A program made the translations under genes and the position numbers. From assembly GCA_963799085.1 (NCBI GenBank), contig CAWCWA010000020.1, positions 203,010 through 267,009 on the forward strand: a stretch of 64,000 nucleotides of DNA. Reading direction: 5' to 3'. Under the pieces are notes generated by a model. The model did no database searches and was not told where the DNA came from. It was given only the letters and a program-made list of their open reading frames with translations. This document shows, piece by piece, positions 1-8,184 of the stretch. This stretch comes from AP-15 sp963799085. GTDB taxonomy: Bacteria; Pseudomonadota; Alphaproteobacteria; ATCC43930; CGMCC-115725. The stretch's first letter is position 1; the number at the start of each line of letters is the position of its first letter.

Positions 1-750
1 AGCAAGTTCGGCAATATGGGTCGCAATTCCGACGGATCGGCGGCGGGCGAAGGCCGACCGGAACATGTTCGGCGGGCCTGCGAACAGAGCCTCGCGCGGC
101 TCAGGACCGATGTGATCGACCTCTATTACATCCATCGCGTCGACCCCAAGGTGCCGATCGAGGACACGGTCGGGGCCATGGGCGAGCTCGTGCGGCAGGG
201 CAAGGTGCGGTTTCTCGGCATCTGCGAGGCCGGCGTCGAGACGATCCGCCGCGCCCACAAGGTCCACCCGCTGAGCGCCGTGCAGATCGAATATTCGCTC
301 TGGTCGCGCGACGTCGAGACGGCGATCCTGCCGCTGTGCCGAGAACTCGGCATCGGCTTTGTCGGCTATAGCCCGCTCGGCCGCGGCTTTCTGACCGGCG
401 CTGTCGCCGCGCCCGACGATCTCGCCGCCAATGACGCGCGCCGGAACATGCCGCGATTTGCGGGAGATAACCTGCGGCAGAACCTCGACCTTGTCGCGGC
501 ATTGCGCCGGCTGGCGGCGGCGGAGGGGTGCACGCCGGCGCAACTGGCGCTCGCCTGGGTACTGGCGCAGGGCGACTACATCGTGCCGATCCCCGGCACC
601 AGCCATCGGCATCGGCTCGAGGAGAACGCCGCGGCGGCCGAGATCGTCCTGTCCGAGGCGGTGCTGGTGGCGCTCGACGAAATCTTCCGCCCGGGAGCGG
701 CGGCCGGGCCGCGCTATGCCGAGGCCTATGCGCGGACCTTGGGGATCTGA
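1..750 (+). CDS. Aldo/keto reductase, 5' end outside the window
   Basis: NAD(P)H-dependent reductase of carbonyl compounds with a TIM-barrel fold. The reading frame is open from base 1 (SKFGNMGRN...), so the N-terminus with the catalytic Asp/Tyr/Lys region lies outside the window. Visible family motifs are RPEHVRRACEQSL, DLYYIHRVD (the barrel strand with the catalytic His), QIEYSLWSRD, GFVGYSPLGRGFLTG and the C-terminal cofactor segment IPGTSHRHRLEEN. The pattern is that of the AKR group related to IolS/YajO. The substrate cannot be inferred. The gene ends with TGA at 748-750, and a flavin monooxygenase follows 52 bases later on the same strand. Confidence 0.9.
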   Translation, partial: SKFGNMGRNSDGSAAGEGRPEHVRRACEQSLARLRTDVIDLYYIHRVDPKVPIEDTVGAMGELVRQGKVRFLGICEAGVETIRRAHKVHPLSAVQIEYSLWSRDVETAILPLCRELGIGFVGYSPLGRGFLTGAVAAPDDLAANDARRNMPRFAGDNLRQNLDLVAALRRLAAAEGCTPAQLALAWVLAQGDYIVPIPGTSHRHRLEENAAAAEIVLSEAVLVALDEIFRPGAAAGPRYAEAYARTLGI

Positions 751-802
751 GCCGCGGGCTTCCGGCAGCGACGGCAGCGAATAAGAAGAAGGAGCATCGA
801 CG

Positions 803-1819
803 ATGCGTTTCGGATTGTTCGGCGGCGCCCGCACCGAAATGGGCGAGCAGGCGAGCGATAGCCGCATCTACACGGACTATATCGACTACATCTGCGAGGC
901 CGAGGAACTGGGCTACCACAGCGTCTTTCTGGTCGAGCACCATTTCACCGGGTTCGGCCAGATCTCGGCGACGCTGAACTTCCTGACCTATCTGGCGGCA
1001 AAGACGAGCCGCATCCGCCTCGGCACCGCGGTGCTGGTGCTGCCGTGGCACAATCCGGCACTGCTCGCCGAGCAGGCCGCGACGTTGGATTTGCTGTCGA
1101 ACGGCCGGCTCGATCTCGGGATCGGCAAGGGCTATCGCTGGGGCGAGTTCCACGGCTTCTGCATCCCGATGGAAGAGGCGGGCGAGCGCTACGACGAGGC
1201 GGTCGCGTTTCTGCGCAAGGCCTGGACGACAACGGGCCGCTTCTCGCATCACGGGAAACATTGGCATTTCGAGGATGCCGTCATCGAGCCCGCGCCGGTG
1301 CAGAAGCCGCATCCTCCTTTGTGGATCGGCGCCTTCAGCGCGCAATCGGTGCGCCGGGCGGCCGAGGACGGGTTCAACCTGCTGCTGGGGCAGGCCGGTA
1401 GCCCGGAACTCGTTGCCGAGAGCATCGGCGTCTATCGCAAGGCGGTGGAGGCGCAGGGCCGTGTTTTTGATCCGATGAGCGTCGGCCTGACCCGCGCGCT
1501 CCACATCGCGATGAATGCCGAGGAGCGCGAGGCGGCGCACGCATTGCGCGCGACCTTCATGCGCAACGTCCAGCAATTGGCGTTGTCGCCCTCCGGCGCC
1601 TCGCCGACGGTCGGCCGCCCGCGCCGCGCGATGAGCGCCGAGGAGATGCACCGGGCGACCGAGAGCGACGCGCTGATCGGCACGCCCGAGGAGATCGTCG
1701 GCCGGCTGAAGCGATTGCAGCAGGGCGGCGTCGAATATGTGATGGTCATCGACGTCGGCGGCTCGCTCGACGCGCTTCGCATCTTCGCCCGCGAAATCAT
1801 GCCCGAATTCAAGGAGTAG
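803..1819 (+). CDS. LLM-class flavin-dependent oxidoreductase
   Basis: A 338-residue luciferase-like monooxygenase (bacterial luciferase TIM barrel, FMNH2- or F420-using superfamily). The start MRFGLFGG, the strand VFLVEHHF, the run RLGTAVLVLPWHNP, DLLSNGRLDLGIGKGY and PPLWIGAFSAQS are typical of the family. AAGGAG lies about 10 bases before the ATG. The substrate is unknown. The downstream lipoprotein gene starts 3 bases after its TAG stop, so the two are probably co-transcribed. A second, divergent LLM protein is encoded at 54787-55773. Confidence 0.92.
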   Translation: MRFGLFGGARTEMGEQASDSRIYTDYIDYICEAEELGYHSVFLVEHHFTGFGQISATLNFLTYLAAKTSRIRLGTAVLVLPWHNPALLAEQAATLDLLSNGRLDLGIGKGYRWGEFHGFCIPMEEAGERYDEAVAFLRKAWTTTGRFSHHGKHWHFEDAVIEPAPVQKPHPPLWIGAFSAQSVRRAAEDGFNLLLGQAGSPELVAESIGVYRKAVEAQGRVFDPMSVGLTRALHIAMNAEEREAAHALRATFMRNVQQLALSPSGASPTVGRPRRAMSAEEMHRATESDALIGTPEEIVGRLKRLQQGGVEYVMVIDVGGSLDALRIFAREIMPEFKE

Positions 1820-1822
1820 CGC

Positions 1823-2218
1823 GTGGCGACGAACCGTTTGCTGGCGCCGGGTCTGGCCGGGCTCGCATTTTTTGCGGCCTGCTCCGGCCCGATGACGCCG
1901 ACGATCACCGCGGTCCCCGGTTCGGGCCGCGCCGGCGAGTTCTTCGCCGAAGACCGTTCGCTCTGTCTCGGTTATGCCGAGGCGCAGGTCGGGCGCGCCG
2001 AGCCGCGGCCGACGGCAGCAGCCGAACGGGCCGCGCTTGGCGTAGCGCAATCCGGCGTCCCCTACGCTCGGATGTCGCCGCAGCAGCGCTATGACGTGCT
2101 ATACGGCCAATGCATGTCGGCGCGCGGCAATGCGGTCCCGGGGTTCGCGCCGCCGGCCGATACTCCGGCCTATCAGGGCCCGCTGCCGGGGCCGGGGGCG
2201 ATCGGCGGCGGCCACTGA
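1823..2218 (+). CDS. Small lipoprotein, unknown function (paralogue of 2326-2790)
   Basis: 131 residues from a GTG start, with AAGGAG (1811-1816) six bases upstream. A short signal peptide ends in a lipobox, F-A-A-C at residues 17-20, so it is probably a lipid-anchored envelope protein. The C-terminal half carries YARMSPQQRYDVLYGQCMSA followed by RGNAVPG, which matches the neighbouring gene (YAQMTVQQQFDIMYGQCM, HGNQVPG). Unlike the neighbour it lacks a glycine-zipper segment. I do not recognise a named family. A tandem duplication with divergence is the simplest reading. Confidence 0.72.
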   Translation: MATNRLLAPGLAGLAFFAACSGPMTPTITAVPGSGRAGEFFAEDRSLCLGYAEAQVGRAEPRPTAAAERAALGVAQSGVPYARMSPQQRYDVLYGQCMSARGNAVPGFAPPADTPAYQGPLPGPGAIGGGH

Positions 2219-2325
2219 TCGCGCCGCGTCGGCGGCACGTCCCGGTCGTCAACCACGTTATTGCTTGCCCGGTGCGCGGAAATCGCCGAAAGATCGCGCC
2301 GCGTTCTACTGATTGGGAAGTTCAA

Positions 2326-2790
2326 ATGAAGCACGTCAATCCGTGGGCGGCCGGGGCCCTCACTGCGGTGCTGGCGCTGGCCGCCTGCGTCCAGCCGCCG
2401 TTGGCGCCGACGATCCCGGTCGCGCCGGGGCCGGGCAAGTCGTTCCAGGCGTTCGCCAACGAACAGGCGTTCTGCCAGCAATACGCCTACAACCAGACCG
2501 CACCCAGCGCCGCCGCCGCGAACCAGCAGGCGGTCGGCAGCGCCTTGATCGGGACCGCGCTTGGCGCAGGCCTCGGCGCTGCGATCGGCGGCGGCCGTGG
2601 AGCGGCGATCGGGGCTGCCTCGGGAGCGGTCGCCGGCACCGCCTACGGGACCAGCGGCACCGCCTACGCGCAGATGACGGTGCAGCAGCAATTCGACATC
2701 ATGTACGGCCAATGCATGGCGGCGCACGGCAACCAGGTCCCCGGCATGTCGGGGCCGCCGCCGGGGTACGGCCCGCCGCCGGGATACTGA
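2326..2790 (+). CDS. Glycine-zipper lipoprotein, unknown function
   Basis: 154 residues. The ATG at 2326 precedes a signal peptide with lipobox L-A-A-C at residues 18-21. A glycine-zipper stretch (GAGLGAAIGGGRGAAIGAAS) of the type found in outer-membrane lipoproteins follows, then the motif shared with the preceding gene (QMTVQQQFDIMYGQCM, GNQVPG) and a PPPGYGPPPGY tail. Oddity: immediately after the TGA at 2788 the same frame continues GPPPGYYGRPY to another TGA at 2824-2826. The present stop may therefore be a nonsense change or a sequence error in a longer Pro/Gly/Tyr tail. Confidence 0.75.
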   Translation: MKHVNPWAAGALTAVLALAACVQPPLAPTIPVAPGPGKSFQAFANEQAFCQQYAYNQTAPSAAAANQQAVGSALIGTALGAGLGAAIGGGRGAAIGAASGAVAGTAYGTSGTAYAQMTVQQQFDIMYGQCMAAHGNQVPGMSGPPPGYGPPPGY

Positions 2791-2826
2791 GGGCCGCCCC
2801 CCGGCTATTACGGCCGGCCCTATTGA

Positions 2827-3093
2827 TCAGGCCTGCGGCGGTTTGCGGTTGTCGGTGAGGTAGACCCGGGTCAATCCCCGGCGGTCGTGCCCAGGCGCGG
2901 GCCCAGCCGACTGCCTCCTCCTCGGTGTCGAAGAGGCCGGATCATCGGCGCCATGCGCGCCGGGCCGCCGGATCTCTTCCCACTCCTCGATCAGGCTGGC
3001 GCGAACGCCGACCGGCGCCGGATCGAGGGTCAGGGTCAGTTTGTCGCGGGCTTTTCCATCGTTGTCTTCCTGTCCGCGGCAGGGCAAAACCAC
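2827..3093 (-). other. Possible small degraded ORF in the 2791-3138 gap
   Basis: This 348-base gap contains one plausible but disrupted small coding region on the minus strand. The C-terminal part reads LTRVYLTDNRKPPQA and the N-terminal part DKLTLTLDPAPVGVRASLI. Between them a different frame reads GLFDTEEEAVGWARAWA, which looks more protein-like than the annotated frame. Two compensating single-base shifts would join all three into a protein of about 75 residues. No family recognised. No other feature is apparent in the gap. Confidence 0.3.
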
Positions 3094-3138
3094 GCTATAC
3101 CCGCATCGGGGCGCGTTCTATAAGCGGAGGAAACCGAG

Positions 3139-3925
3139 ATGTTGGATTTGCGCATTGCCGGCCGCAAGGCGCTGGTCTGTGCGGCGAGCAAGGGGTTGGG
3201 GCGCGCCTGCGCGACGTCGCTCGGCCGCGCCGGGGTCGATCTGGTGATCACCGCGCGCACCAGGGAGACGCTCGAAGCGACCGCCGAGGAGATCCGCAAG
3301 GAGACCGGCGCCAAGGTGACCGCGGTCGCCGGCGACATCTCGACCGAGGCCGGCCGCGCCGCGGCGCTCGCCGCCTGCCCGAACCCCGACATCCTCGTCA
3401 ACAATTGCGGCGGCCCGCCGCATGGCGATTTCCGCGAATGGTCGGTCGAGGACTGGCAGAAGGCGGTCAACGCCAACATGCTGACCCCGATCATGCTGAT
3501 CAAGGCGACGGTCGACGGCATGTGCGAGCGCAAATTCGGCCGCATCGTCAACATCACCTCGGGCTCGGTCAAATCGCCGATCCCCAATCTCGGCATGTCG
3601 AACGGCGCGCGCGCCGGGCTGACCGCCTTCTGCGCCGGCCTCGCGCGCCAGGTCGCCAAACACAACGTGACGATCAACGGCCTCTTGCCCGGCCCGTTCC
3701 TGACCGACCGGCTGCGCTCCGGCATCGAATACGAGGCGCGGCGGCAGAACGTCTCGTTCGAGGAAATGCTGGCCAAGCGCGGCCCGACAAACCCGACCGG
3801 CCGCGTCGGCGATCCCGCCGAATTCGGCGACGCCTGCGCCTTTCTCTGCGCCGCCTCTGTCGGGCTTCATCGTCGGCCAGAACCTGCTCCTCGACGGCGG
3901 CGCCTTCAACTCGACAATGGGCTGA
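3139..3925 (+). CDS. SDR-family oxidoreductase, frameshifted near 3860
   Basis: Short-chain dehydrogenase with a Rossmann fold. MLDLRIAGRKALVCAASKGLGRA carries a variant of the TGxxxGxG cofactor motif (AASKGLGRA), followed by NNCGGPP (the NNAG strand) and the catalytic-type region ITSGSVKSP. The active-site Tyr of YxxxK is replaced: the sequence reads GMSNGARAGLTAFCA where SxxYxxxK-type residues are expected. This matches the 'atypical' 3-oxoacyl-ACP-reductase-like SDRs. The frame breaks near 3855-3865, and the correct C-terminus GFIVGQNLLLDGGAFNSTMG continues in another frame to TGA at 3923-3925. Likely one inserted base or a two-base loss. Substrate unknown. Confidence 0.8.
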
Positions 3926-4327
3926 TGCCAGCGGCGACCGTCAGGTCCGGCCAGCGACGCGAAGGCTCGAATTCCGTTAGCCGGTCTGCCGGAGAGTTTG
4001 CAAAATTGCGATGATAAAATTGCCATAATTGCGTGATACGCATGGCCTATTGGCGACCGGATAACCGGCTCGCGGATAGGTAGGCTGGATCATGGGCGAT
4101 AAATTTGCTGATAATTCGTTGCAAATAACAGCAAAAACAGCAAAACGCGGGCGCAAACCTCTCCGCATGGTTCGGCGCCGGCTGATGGACAGCGCCGGAA
4201 AAGACCGGATGGTCGGGGAGCGTGAGCGCCCGCGCCGTCTCGAGCATTTACATCAGCGGCTACATCAGCGGCGGGGTCGCACGGACGATTTCGCCCCATC
4301 GCCGTTTGCGGTCGATTTCGATGGCGT
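3926..4327. other. Intergenic region with dispersed repeat copy A
   Basis: No gene is supported in these 402 bases. It lies between the plus-strand SDR gene and the minus-strand NHL gene, which converge on it. It holds copy A of the two-block repeat described separately (4014-4150). The small minus-strand ORFs here (cysteine-rich FAVICNE-type peptides) arise from translating that repeat and are not credible genes. Confidence 0.7.
4014..4150. repeat. Two-block dispersed repeat, copy A
   Basis: Block 1 (about 4015-4047) begins TAAAATTGCCA and matches about 26 of 33 bases of block 1 in copy B near 63073. Block 2 contains GTTGCAAATAACAGC followed by AAAAACAGCAAA and is identical over 27 bases to copy B. 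Outer arms TTTGCTG and CAGCAAA can form a hairpin around GTTGCAAATAAC. Block 1 also contains GCCAT (4022-4026) and ATGGC (4042-4046), the half-site words of the RHH operator at 8267-8306. Confidence 0.7.
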
Positions 4328-5302
4328 TCAGGCAACCTTGACCAACTTCTGCAGGCTGCGGAGGCCGGGTGGGATCTCTTCGCCCTTCGCGCGCACGCGG
4401 CGGCCCCAATTGGTGAACGAGACCTCGCCGACATAGATATCGCCGCGAGAGTCTACGGAGATCCCGTGCGGCGAGATGAACTGGCCTGTTTCTAGTCCGG
4501 CGTGGGCGTGACCCAGGCGGGCCAGCAACTCGCCCTTGCTCGTATAGATGCTGACGCGCGGGCCGCAATTCGGCAGGTCGATGTTGACCGCCATGTCGGG
4601 CCCGATCTCGCCGACGAAGAAGCGCGGCGTCTTGGTGCCGGCCTCCATGTAGAGCCCGGAGGGGCGGTGCATGTTGTTCCACTGCGCCTCGTACTTGCCG
4701 TTGCCGTCGAACACCTGGACGCGGTGGTTCTCGCGGTCGGCGACATAGACCCAGCCGTCGGGGTCGCAACAGATGTTGTGAGCGATGTTGAACTGCCCGG
4801 GATCGGTGCCGGGTTCGCCCCACGACATGACCCGATTGCCGTCGGGCGTGTATTTGTGCACGCGCGAATTGCCGTAGCCGTCGGATATATAAAGGTAGTC
4901 GCATTGCGGCGACATCGCGGTATGGGTGCAGCGATGGAACGGCTCGCCCGACATGTAGGGCGCGGGCTTGCCGGGAATGCCGATCGTCAGCAGCACCTTG
5001 CCGTCGAGCGTGCATTGACGGACCGTGTGATCGCCGTCGTCGGTCAGCCAGATCGTGCCGTCGGGCGCCATGAAAACACCGTGCGGCCGCACGAAGACGC
5101 CCTCGCCCCAGGTGCGCAGCAGATTGCCGTCGCGGTCGAAGACGCACATCGGGTGCTTGCCGCGGTTGAAGGCATAGACGTTGTCATGCGCGTCGACGCC
5201 AACCGCGGCGACGTCGGCGTTGAACTCCATGCCCGGCGGCAGTTTCGCCCAGCAATCGGCGACCTCGTAGCGATAGCCGTCCGTCCCAAGTACGACAGGC
5301 AT
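4328..5302 (-). CDS. NHL-repeat six-bladed beta-propeller protein
   Basis: 324 residues, complete. Repeated blades follow the NHL pattern: GVDAHDNVYAFNRG, VRPHGVFMAPDGTIWLTDD, DYLYISDGYGNSRVHKYTPDG, NICCDPDGWVYVADRENHRVQVFD, and SPHGISVDSRGDIYVGEVS. It resembles the propeller of peptidyl-alpha-hydroxyglycine alpha-amidating lyases and related cytosolic 'peptidase-like' propellers. No signal peptide is visible, so it is probably cytoplasmic. The enzymatic role is unproven. It is divergent from the EamA exporter gene with a gap of about 96 bases that must hold both promoters. Confidence 0.85.
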   Translation of the reverse strand: MPVVLGTDGYRYEVADCWAKLPPGMEFNADVAAVGVDAHDNVYAFNRGKHPMCVFDRDGNLLRTWGEGVFVRPHGVFMAPDGTIWLTDDGDHTVRQCTLDGKVLLTIGIPGKPAPYMSGEPFHRCTHTAMSPQCDYLYISDGYGNSRVHKYTPDGNRVMSWGEPGTDPGQFNIAHNICCDPDGWVYVADRENHRVQVFDGNGKYEAQWNNMHRPSGLYMEAGTKTPRFFVGEIGPDMAVNIDLPNCGPRVSIYTSKGELLARLGHAHAGLETGQFISPHGISVDSRGDIYVGEVSFTNWGRRVRAKGEEIPPGLRSLQKLVKVA

Positions 5303-5398
5303 GGCGGTCCCCCTCTCTTGCGGCGATGCGAATTGGTTTCGAGCTGATTATAGAAAGGTGCTGCCGCGCGGCAACGCGGTTGCGCTGGAGGGAACGCC

Positions 5399-6370
5399 TT
5401 GGCCTTGCGTCAGTTGGCCGGCGCCGTGACGGCGTCCGCCGAGGGAACCGACCGGTCGACGCCGCTGCCGTCAGGGTGGGCGGTCGCCGCGGCGCTCGGC
5501 GGCAGCGTCATGGTCGGGTTTGTGCCGGTTGCCGCGCAGCGCCTCTATGCCGAGGGGGTGAGCCCCTTTTCGCTGCTCTTCTTGCGTTATCTGATTGCCC
5601 TATTGGCGCTGGTCCTCGCCGCGCGGGCCGCGGGCCTCGATTGGCGCCGGGCCGGACGCAGCGGCGCATGGCGCATCACACTCGTCGGCGCCAGTCTCGG
5701 CACGGCCCAGACATTGTGTTTTTTCGAGAGCCTGCGCACGCTCGAAACCAGCATCGCGGTGCTCCTCTTCTACACCTATCCGGCGGTGACCCTGGCGCTA
5801 GAGCGTGTGCTGTTCGGGCAGCGCGTCCGGCCCGTGGCAATCGGTTGCGTGGCGCTGATCCTTGGCGGCGCCGCGCTGATCGCCGGACCGGGGCTCAATG
5901 TCGGGACGATCGACCCGCGCGGCTTCCTCTGGGCGGTCCCCGGTCCAATCATCTATGCGCTCTATCTGGCGGCGAACGCCCGGTTGATGCGGCGGCATCC
6001 GCCGCTGGTCGGCGCGGGTTTCCTCTATCTCGGTTTTGCCGCGAGCTTTCTGTGTCTGGTTGCGTTCTCCGGGCTGCAGGTTCCGGCGAGCCCCGGCGGA
6101 TGGCTTACGATGCTGTTCATGGGGCTCGGCGCGGGGGCGCTGACGATCACGCTTTTTTCCTACAGCGTACCGCGGCTGGGGCCCGGCAGTTATGCGATCA
6201 TCGCCAACGCCGAACTCGTCACCGTCGTTCTCGTCGGCGTATTGTTGCTGGGTGAGCGCCTGACCCCCGCGCGGGCGCTGGGCGGAGCGCTGATCGTTTC
6301 CGGGATCGTCGTGCACGGCTTGTTCCGCCAGCCGCGCCCGGCCCGAGCCCCCACTCATCCGGCGCAATAA
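5399..6370 (+). CDS. EamA/DMT-family membrane transporter
   Basis: 323-residue inner-membrane protein with about ten hydrophobic segments in two tandem five-helix EamA units. The first unit runs VAAALGGSVMVGFVPVAAQRLY through LLFLRYLIALLALVLAA. The second contains FLWAVPGPIIYALYLAANA and ITLFSYSVPRLGPGSYAIIANAELV, a segment typical of the family. I chose the TTG start because GGAGGGA (5387-5393) sits 5-7 bases before it. The substrate is unknown; relatives export amino acids or other small metabolites. Confidence 0.88.
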   Translation: MALRQLAGAVTASAEGTDRSTPLPSGWAVAAALGGSVMVGFVPVAAQRLYAEGVSPFSLLFLRYLIALLALVLAARAAGLDWRRAGRSGAWRITLVGASLGTAQTLCFFESLRTLETSIAVLLFYTYPAVTLALERVLFGQRVRPVAIGCVALILGGAALIAGPGLNVGTIDPRGFLWAVPGPIIYALYLAANARLMRRHPPLVGAGFLYLGFAASFLCLVAFSGLQVPASPGGWLTMLFMGLGAGALTITLFSYSVPRLGPGSYAIIANAELVTVVLVGVLLLGERLTPARALGGALIVSGIVVHGLFRQPRPARAPTHPAQ

Positions 6371-6381
6371 AAACGCGTCTA

Positions 6382-6396
6382 TTAACCGGTCATTAA
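6382..6396 (+). promoter_or_regulatory. Candidate CtrA box
   Basis: TTAA-N7-TTAA with exactly seven bases between the half-sites, matching the CtrA consensus of alphaproteobacteria. It lies 88 bases upstream of the secreted beta-helix gene at 6484. The match is seen directly; binding by CtrA is an inference. Confidence 0.45.
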
Positions 6397-6411
6397 TCTA
6401 AAACACGATCT

Positions 6412-6432
6412 AATTCCCTCGGGAAGGGAATT
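6412..6432. repeat. Perfect inverted repeat upstream of the beta-helix gene
   Basis: AATTCCCT and AGGGAATT form an 8-bp perfect stem with a five-base loop. It sits between the EamA stop (6370) and the ATG at 6484. There is no T-run after it, so an operator or leader hairpin is as likely as a terminator. Confidence 0.5.
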
Positions 6433-6483
6433 GGAAGCATCTCTTCCCTCTTAGCTCGATGCGCTTGGGAGAGGAGATCGTCC

Positions 6484-7452
6484 ATGACCCGTCGCTGTTT
6501 TTCCCACCTGAAACTGCCGATGCTGACCCTCACGGCGGGCATCGGTTTGGCCGCGTGCTGCGTGGCCGCGACGGTGGCGCCGGCCGCCGGACTGCCGGCC
6601 TGCGGCAGCAATAGCAGCCAGAACTGGATCGACGTGCGCTGTTATGGAGCCGCCGGCAACGGCAGCGCCGACGACGCTGGGGCGATCGCCAAGGCGGTGC
6701 AGGCCGCAATCTCGGCCGATCTGCCGCTGTTTCTGCCGCACGGCCATTATCGGCTCGGCCGGACGCTGGTCATCGACTACGCGCGCCGCGCCGATACCGG
6801 TTTTCGCCTGATCTCGATGGGAGCGGTCCTCGACGGCACCAAAATCTATTCCGGACCGGTGCTCGAAATCGTCTGCTCCGGCGGGGCCCATAGCGCGCCC
6901 AAGGGCTGTTTCTATTTCAAAGAGGAAGGGACGCTCTTCGTCAACGCCAACAGCAACGACTACGCCGTCGTCGTCGGCAACCGCAATTTTTCCGACGCGC
7001 ACAACTCGATCAAGATCGACCATCTGATTGTCAACAACGCCAATCCCGGCGCGCGGGCGGGCGGGCTGCAATTGAATTATGTGCTCAGTTCCGACATCTT
7101 CGCCGTCGCCGACGCGGCCGGAGGTGCCGCCGGGATTGCGCTCGAACAGACGCAGATCTCGCGGATCAGCGGCGCGGGGTCGGCCGCCGGCAAGGGCGGC
7201 AGCGGGCTCCTGATCGAGAACGGCTACAACTTCGCCAACACGATCTATGCGATGGATTTGGAGGTGGCGCCGACCTGCCTGACGATTACCGCCAAGAACG
7301 CCGTCCACAACACCTTCATCTCGCCCTATCTGGCCTGTCGGACCGCGGTCGACGCCAGAGCCGGGAACACGACCGAACTGGTGAATCCGCTGTTCGCCGG
7401 CAACGTCAAGACCAAGTTTGCCGCGTCGACCGGCATCACCCCGACGCCGTGA
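6484..7452 (+). CDS. Secreted right-handed beta-helix (pectate-lyase-3-like) protein
   Basis: 322 residues. The N-terminus MTRRCFSHLKLPMLTLTAG then GLAACCVAATVAPAAG is a signal peptide, so export is likely. The mature start VRCYGAAGNGSADDAGAIAKAVQAA is the hallmark opening of the Pectate_lyase_3 / GH28-type beta-helix family (V.DFGA.GDG..DDT.AI..A). The rest is consistent with helix coils (IKIDHLIVNNAN, GLQLNYVLSSDIFAV). Catalytic residues of true pectinases are not identifiable, so the carbohydrate substrate is unknown. Preceded by a candidate CtrA box and an inverted repeat. Confidence 0.8.
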   Translation: MTRRCFSHLKLPMLTLTAGIGLAACCVAATVAPAAGLPACGSNSSQNWIDVRCYGAAGNGSADDAGAIAKAVQAAISADLPLFLPHGHYRLGRTLVIDYARRADTGFRLISMGAVLDGTKIYSGPVLEIVCSGGAHSAPKGCFYFKEEGTLFVNANSNDYAVVVGNRNFSDAHNSIKIDHLIVNNANPGARAGGLQLNYVLSSDIFAVADAAGGAAGIALEQTQISRISGAGSAAGKGGSGLLIENGYNFANTIYAMDLEVAPTCLTITAKNAVHNTFISPYLACRTAVDARAGNTTELVNPLFAGNVKTKFAASTGITPTP

Positions 7453-7525
7453 AGGGAACCCGGTTCGCCGCGCCGCAAACCAATTCGTCTTTGACAGCGC
7501 CCGCGGGAGCGCCCAAATCTGTTTC

Positions 7526-7935
7526 GCCAGACGGCTGGATGGCCGCTCTCCGCGGCTGCGCGGGGAGAGGAAAGTCCGGGCTCCACGGAGGTACGGTGCC
7601 GGGTAACGCCCGGCGGGGGCGACCCTAGGGAAAGTGCCACAGAAAATATACCGCCGCCGTTTTCGGCCTCGTCCGGGCGGCGGCAAGGGTGAAATGGTGC
7701 GGCAAGAGCGCACCGCGCCGCCGGCAACGGCGACGGCAGGGAAAACCCCACCGGGAGCAAGACCAAGTAGGAGCGGCAGGCCGCCCGAACGATCGGGCGC
7801 GCCGGGCGTGCCTTCGCGCCGCCGCTCGGGTCGGTCGCATCAGGCGCTCGGTAACGAGCGTCGCAGAGGAATGGCCATCCCCACCCTCGGGCATGCTCGA
7901 GGGCGGGACAGAACCCGGCTTACACGCCGTCTGGC
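7526..7935 (+). ncRNA. rnpB: RNase P RNA
   Basis: Catalytic RNA of RNase P, which matures tRNA 5' ends. The 5' GCCAGACGG (7526-7534) pairs with the 3' CCGTCTGGC (7927-7935) as helix P1. Conserved blocks are present in order: GAGGAAAGTCCGGGCTCC, AGGGAAAGTGCCACAGAAA, GGTGAAATGGTG, GGCAGGGAAAACCCCACC, then the 3' conserved CAGAACCCGGCTTACA. The length of about 410 nt fits bacterial type A RNase P RNA. Its position just upstream of the mraZ cluster is common in alphaproteobacteria. No T-rich terminator follows directly; the first clear one is at 8185-8217. Confidence 0.96.
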
Positions 7936-7936
7936 G

Positions 7937-8184
7937 CCTTGCTGACCCCCGCGGCCCTTGGGGGCGGCAACGATCCGTGGATTGTTTGGCGGATCGATCC
8001 GGGATAAGTGCGCTTTTGCGGGGACAAGCCTGTGGACGATGGAACATGGGCTTGCCCGACCGCGGCGCTCGGCTAAAGCTTCTCGCCGTGTTGTCGCGAA
8101 GGCTGCGGTCCAGCGGCGGCGATCGGGCGATCGACGGAGTGCCGCCGGGGGGTGGCGGACCGCCCCGGACAACACCAGCAGGAG
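7937..8184 (+). other. Unassigned stretch between rnpB and its downstream terminator
   Basis: 248 bases with no convincing ORF on either strand. It contains a possible hairpin CAAGCC (8025-8030) / GGCTTG (8049-8054) and a GC-rich segment ending in the terminator at 8185-8217. Either the rnpB precursor has a long 3' trailer or a second small RNA is encoded here. Confidence 0.4.

Noticed and set aside
101..2050. 649-codon minus-strand ORF opposite the aldo/keto reductase and monooxygenase genes
   Set aside because: Arg/Ala-rich translation without family features, opposite two well-supported genes; a typical shadow in GC-rich DNA.
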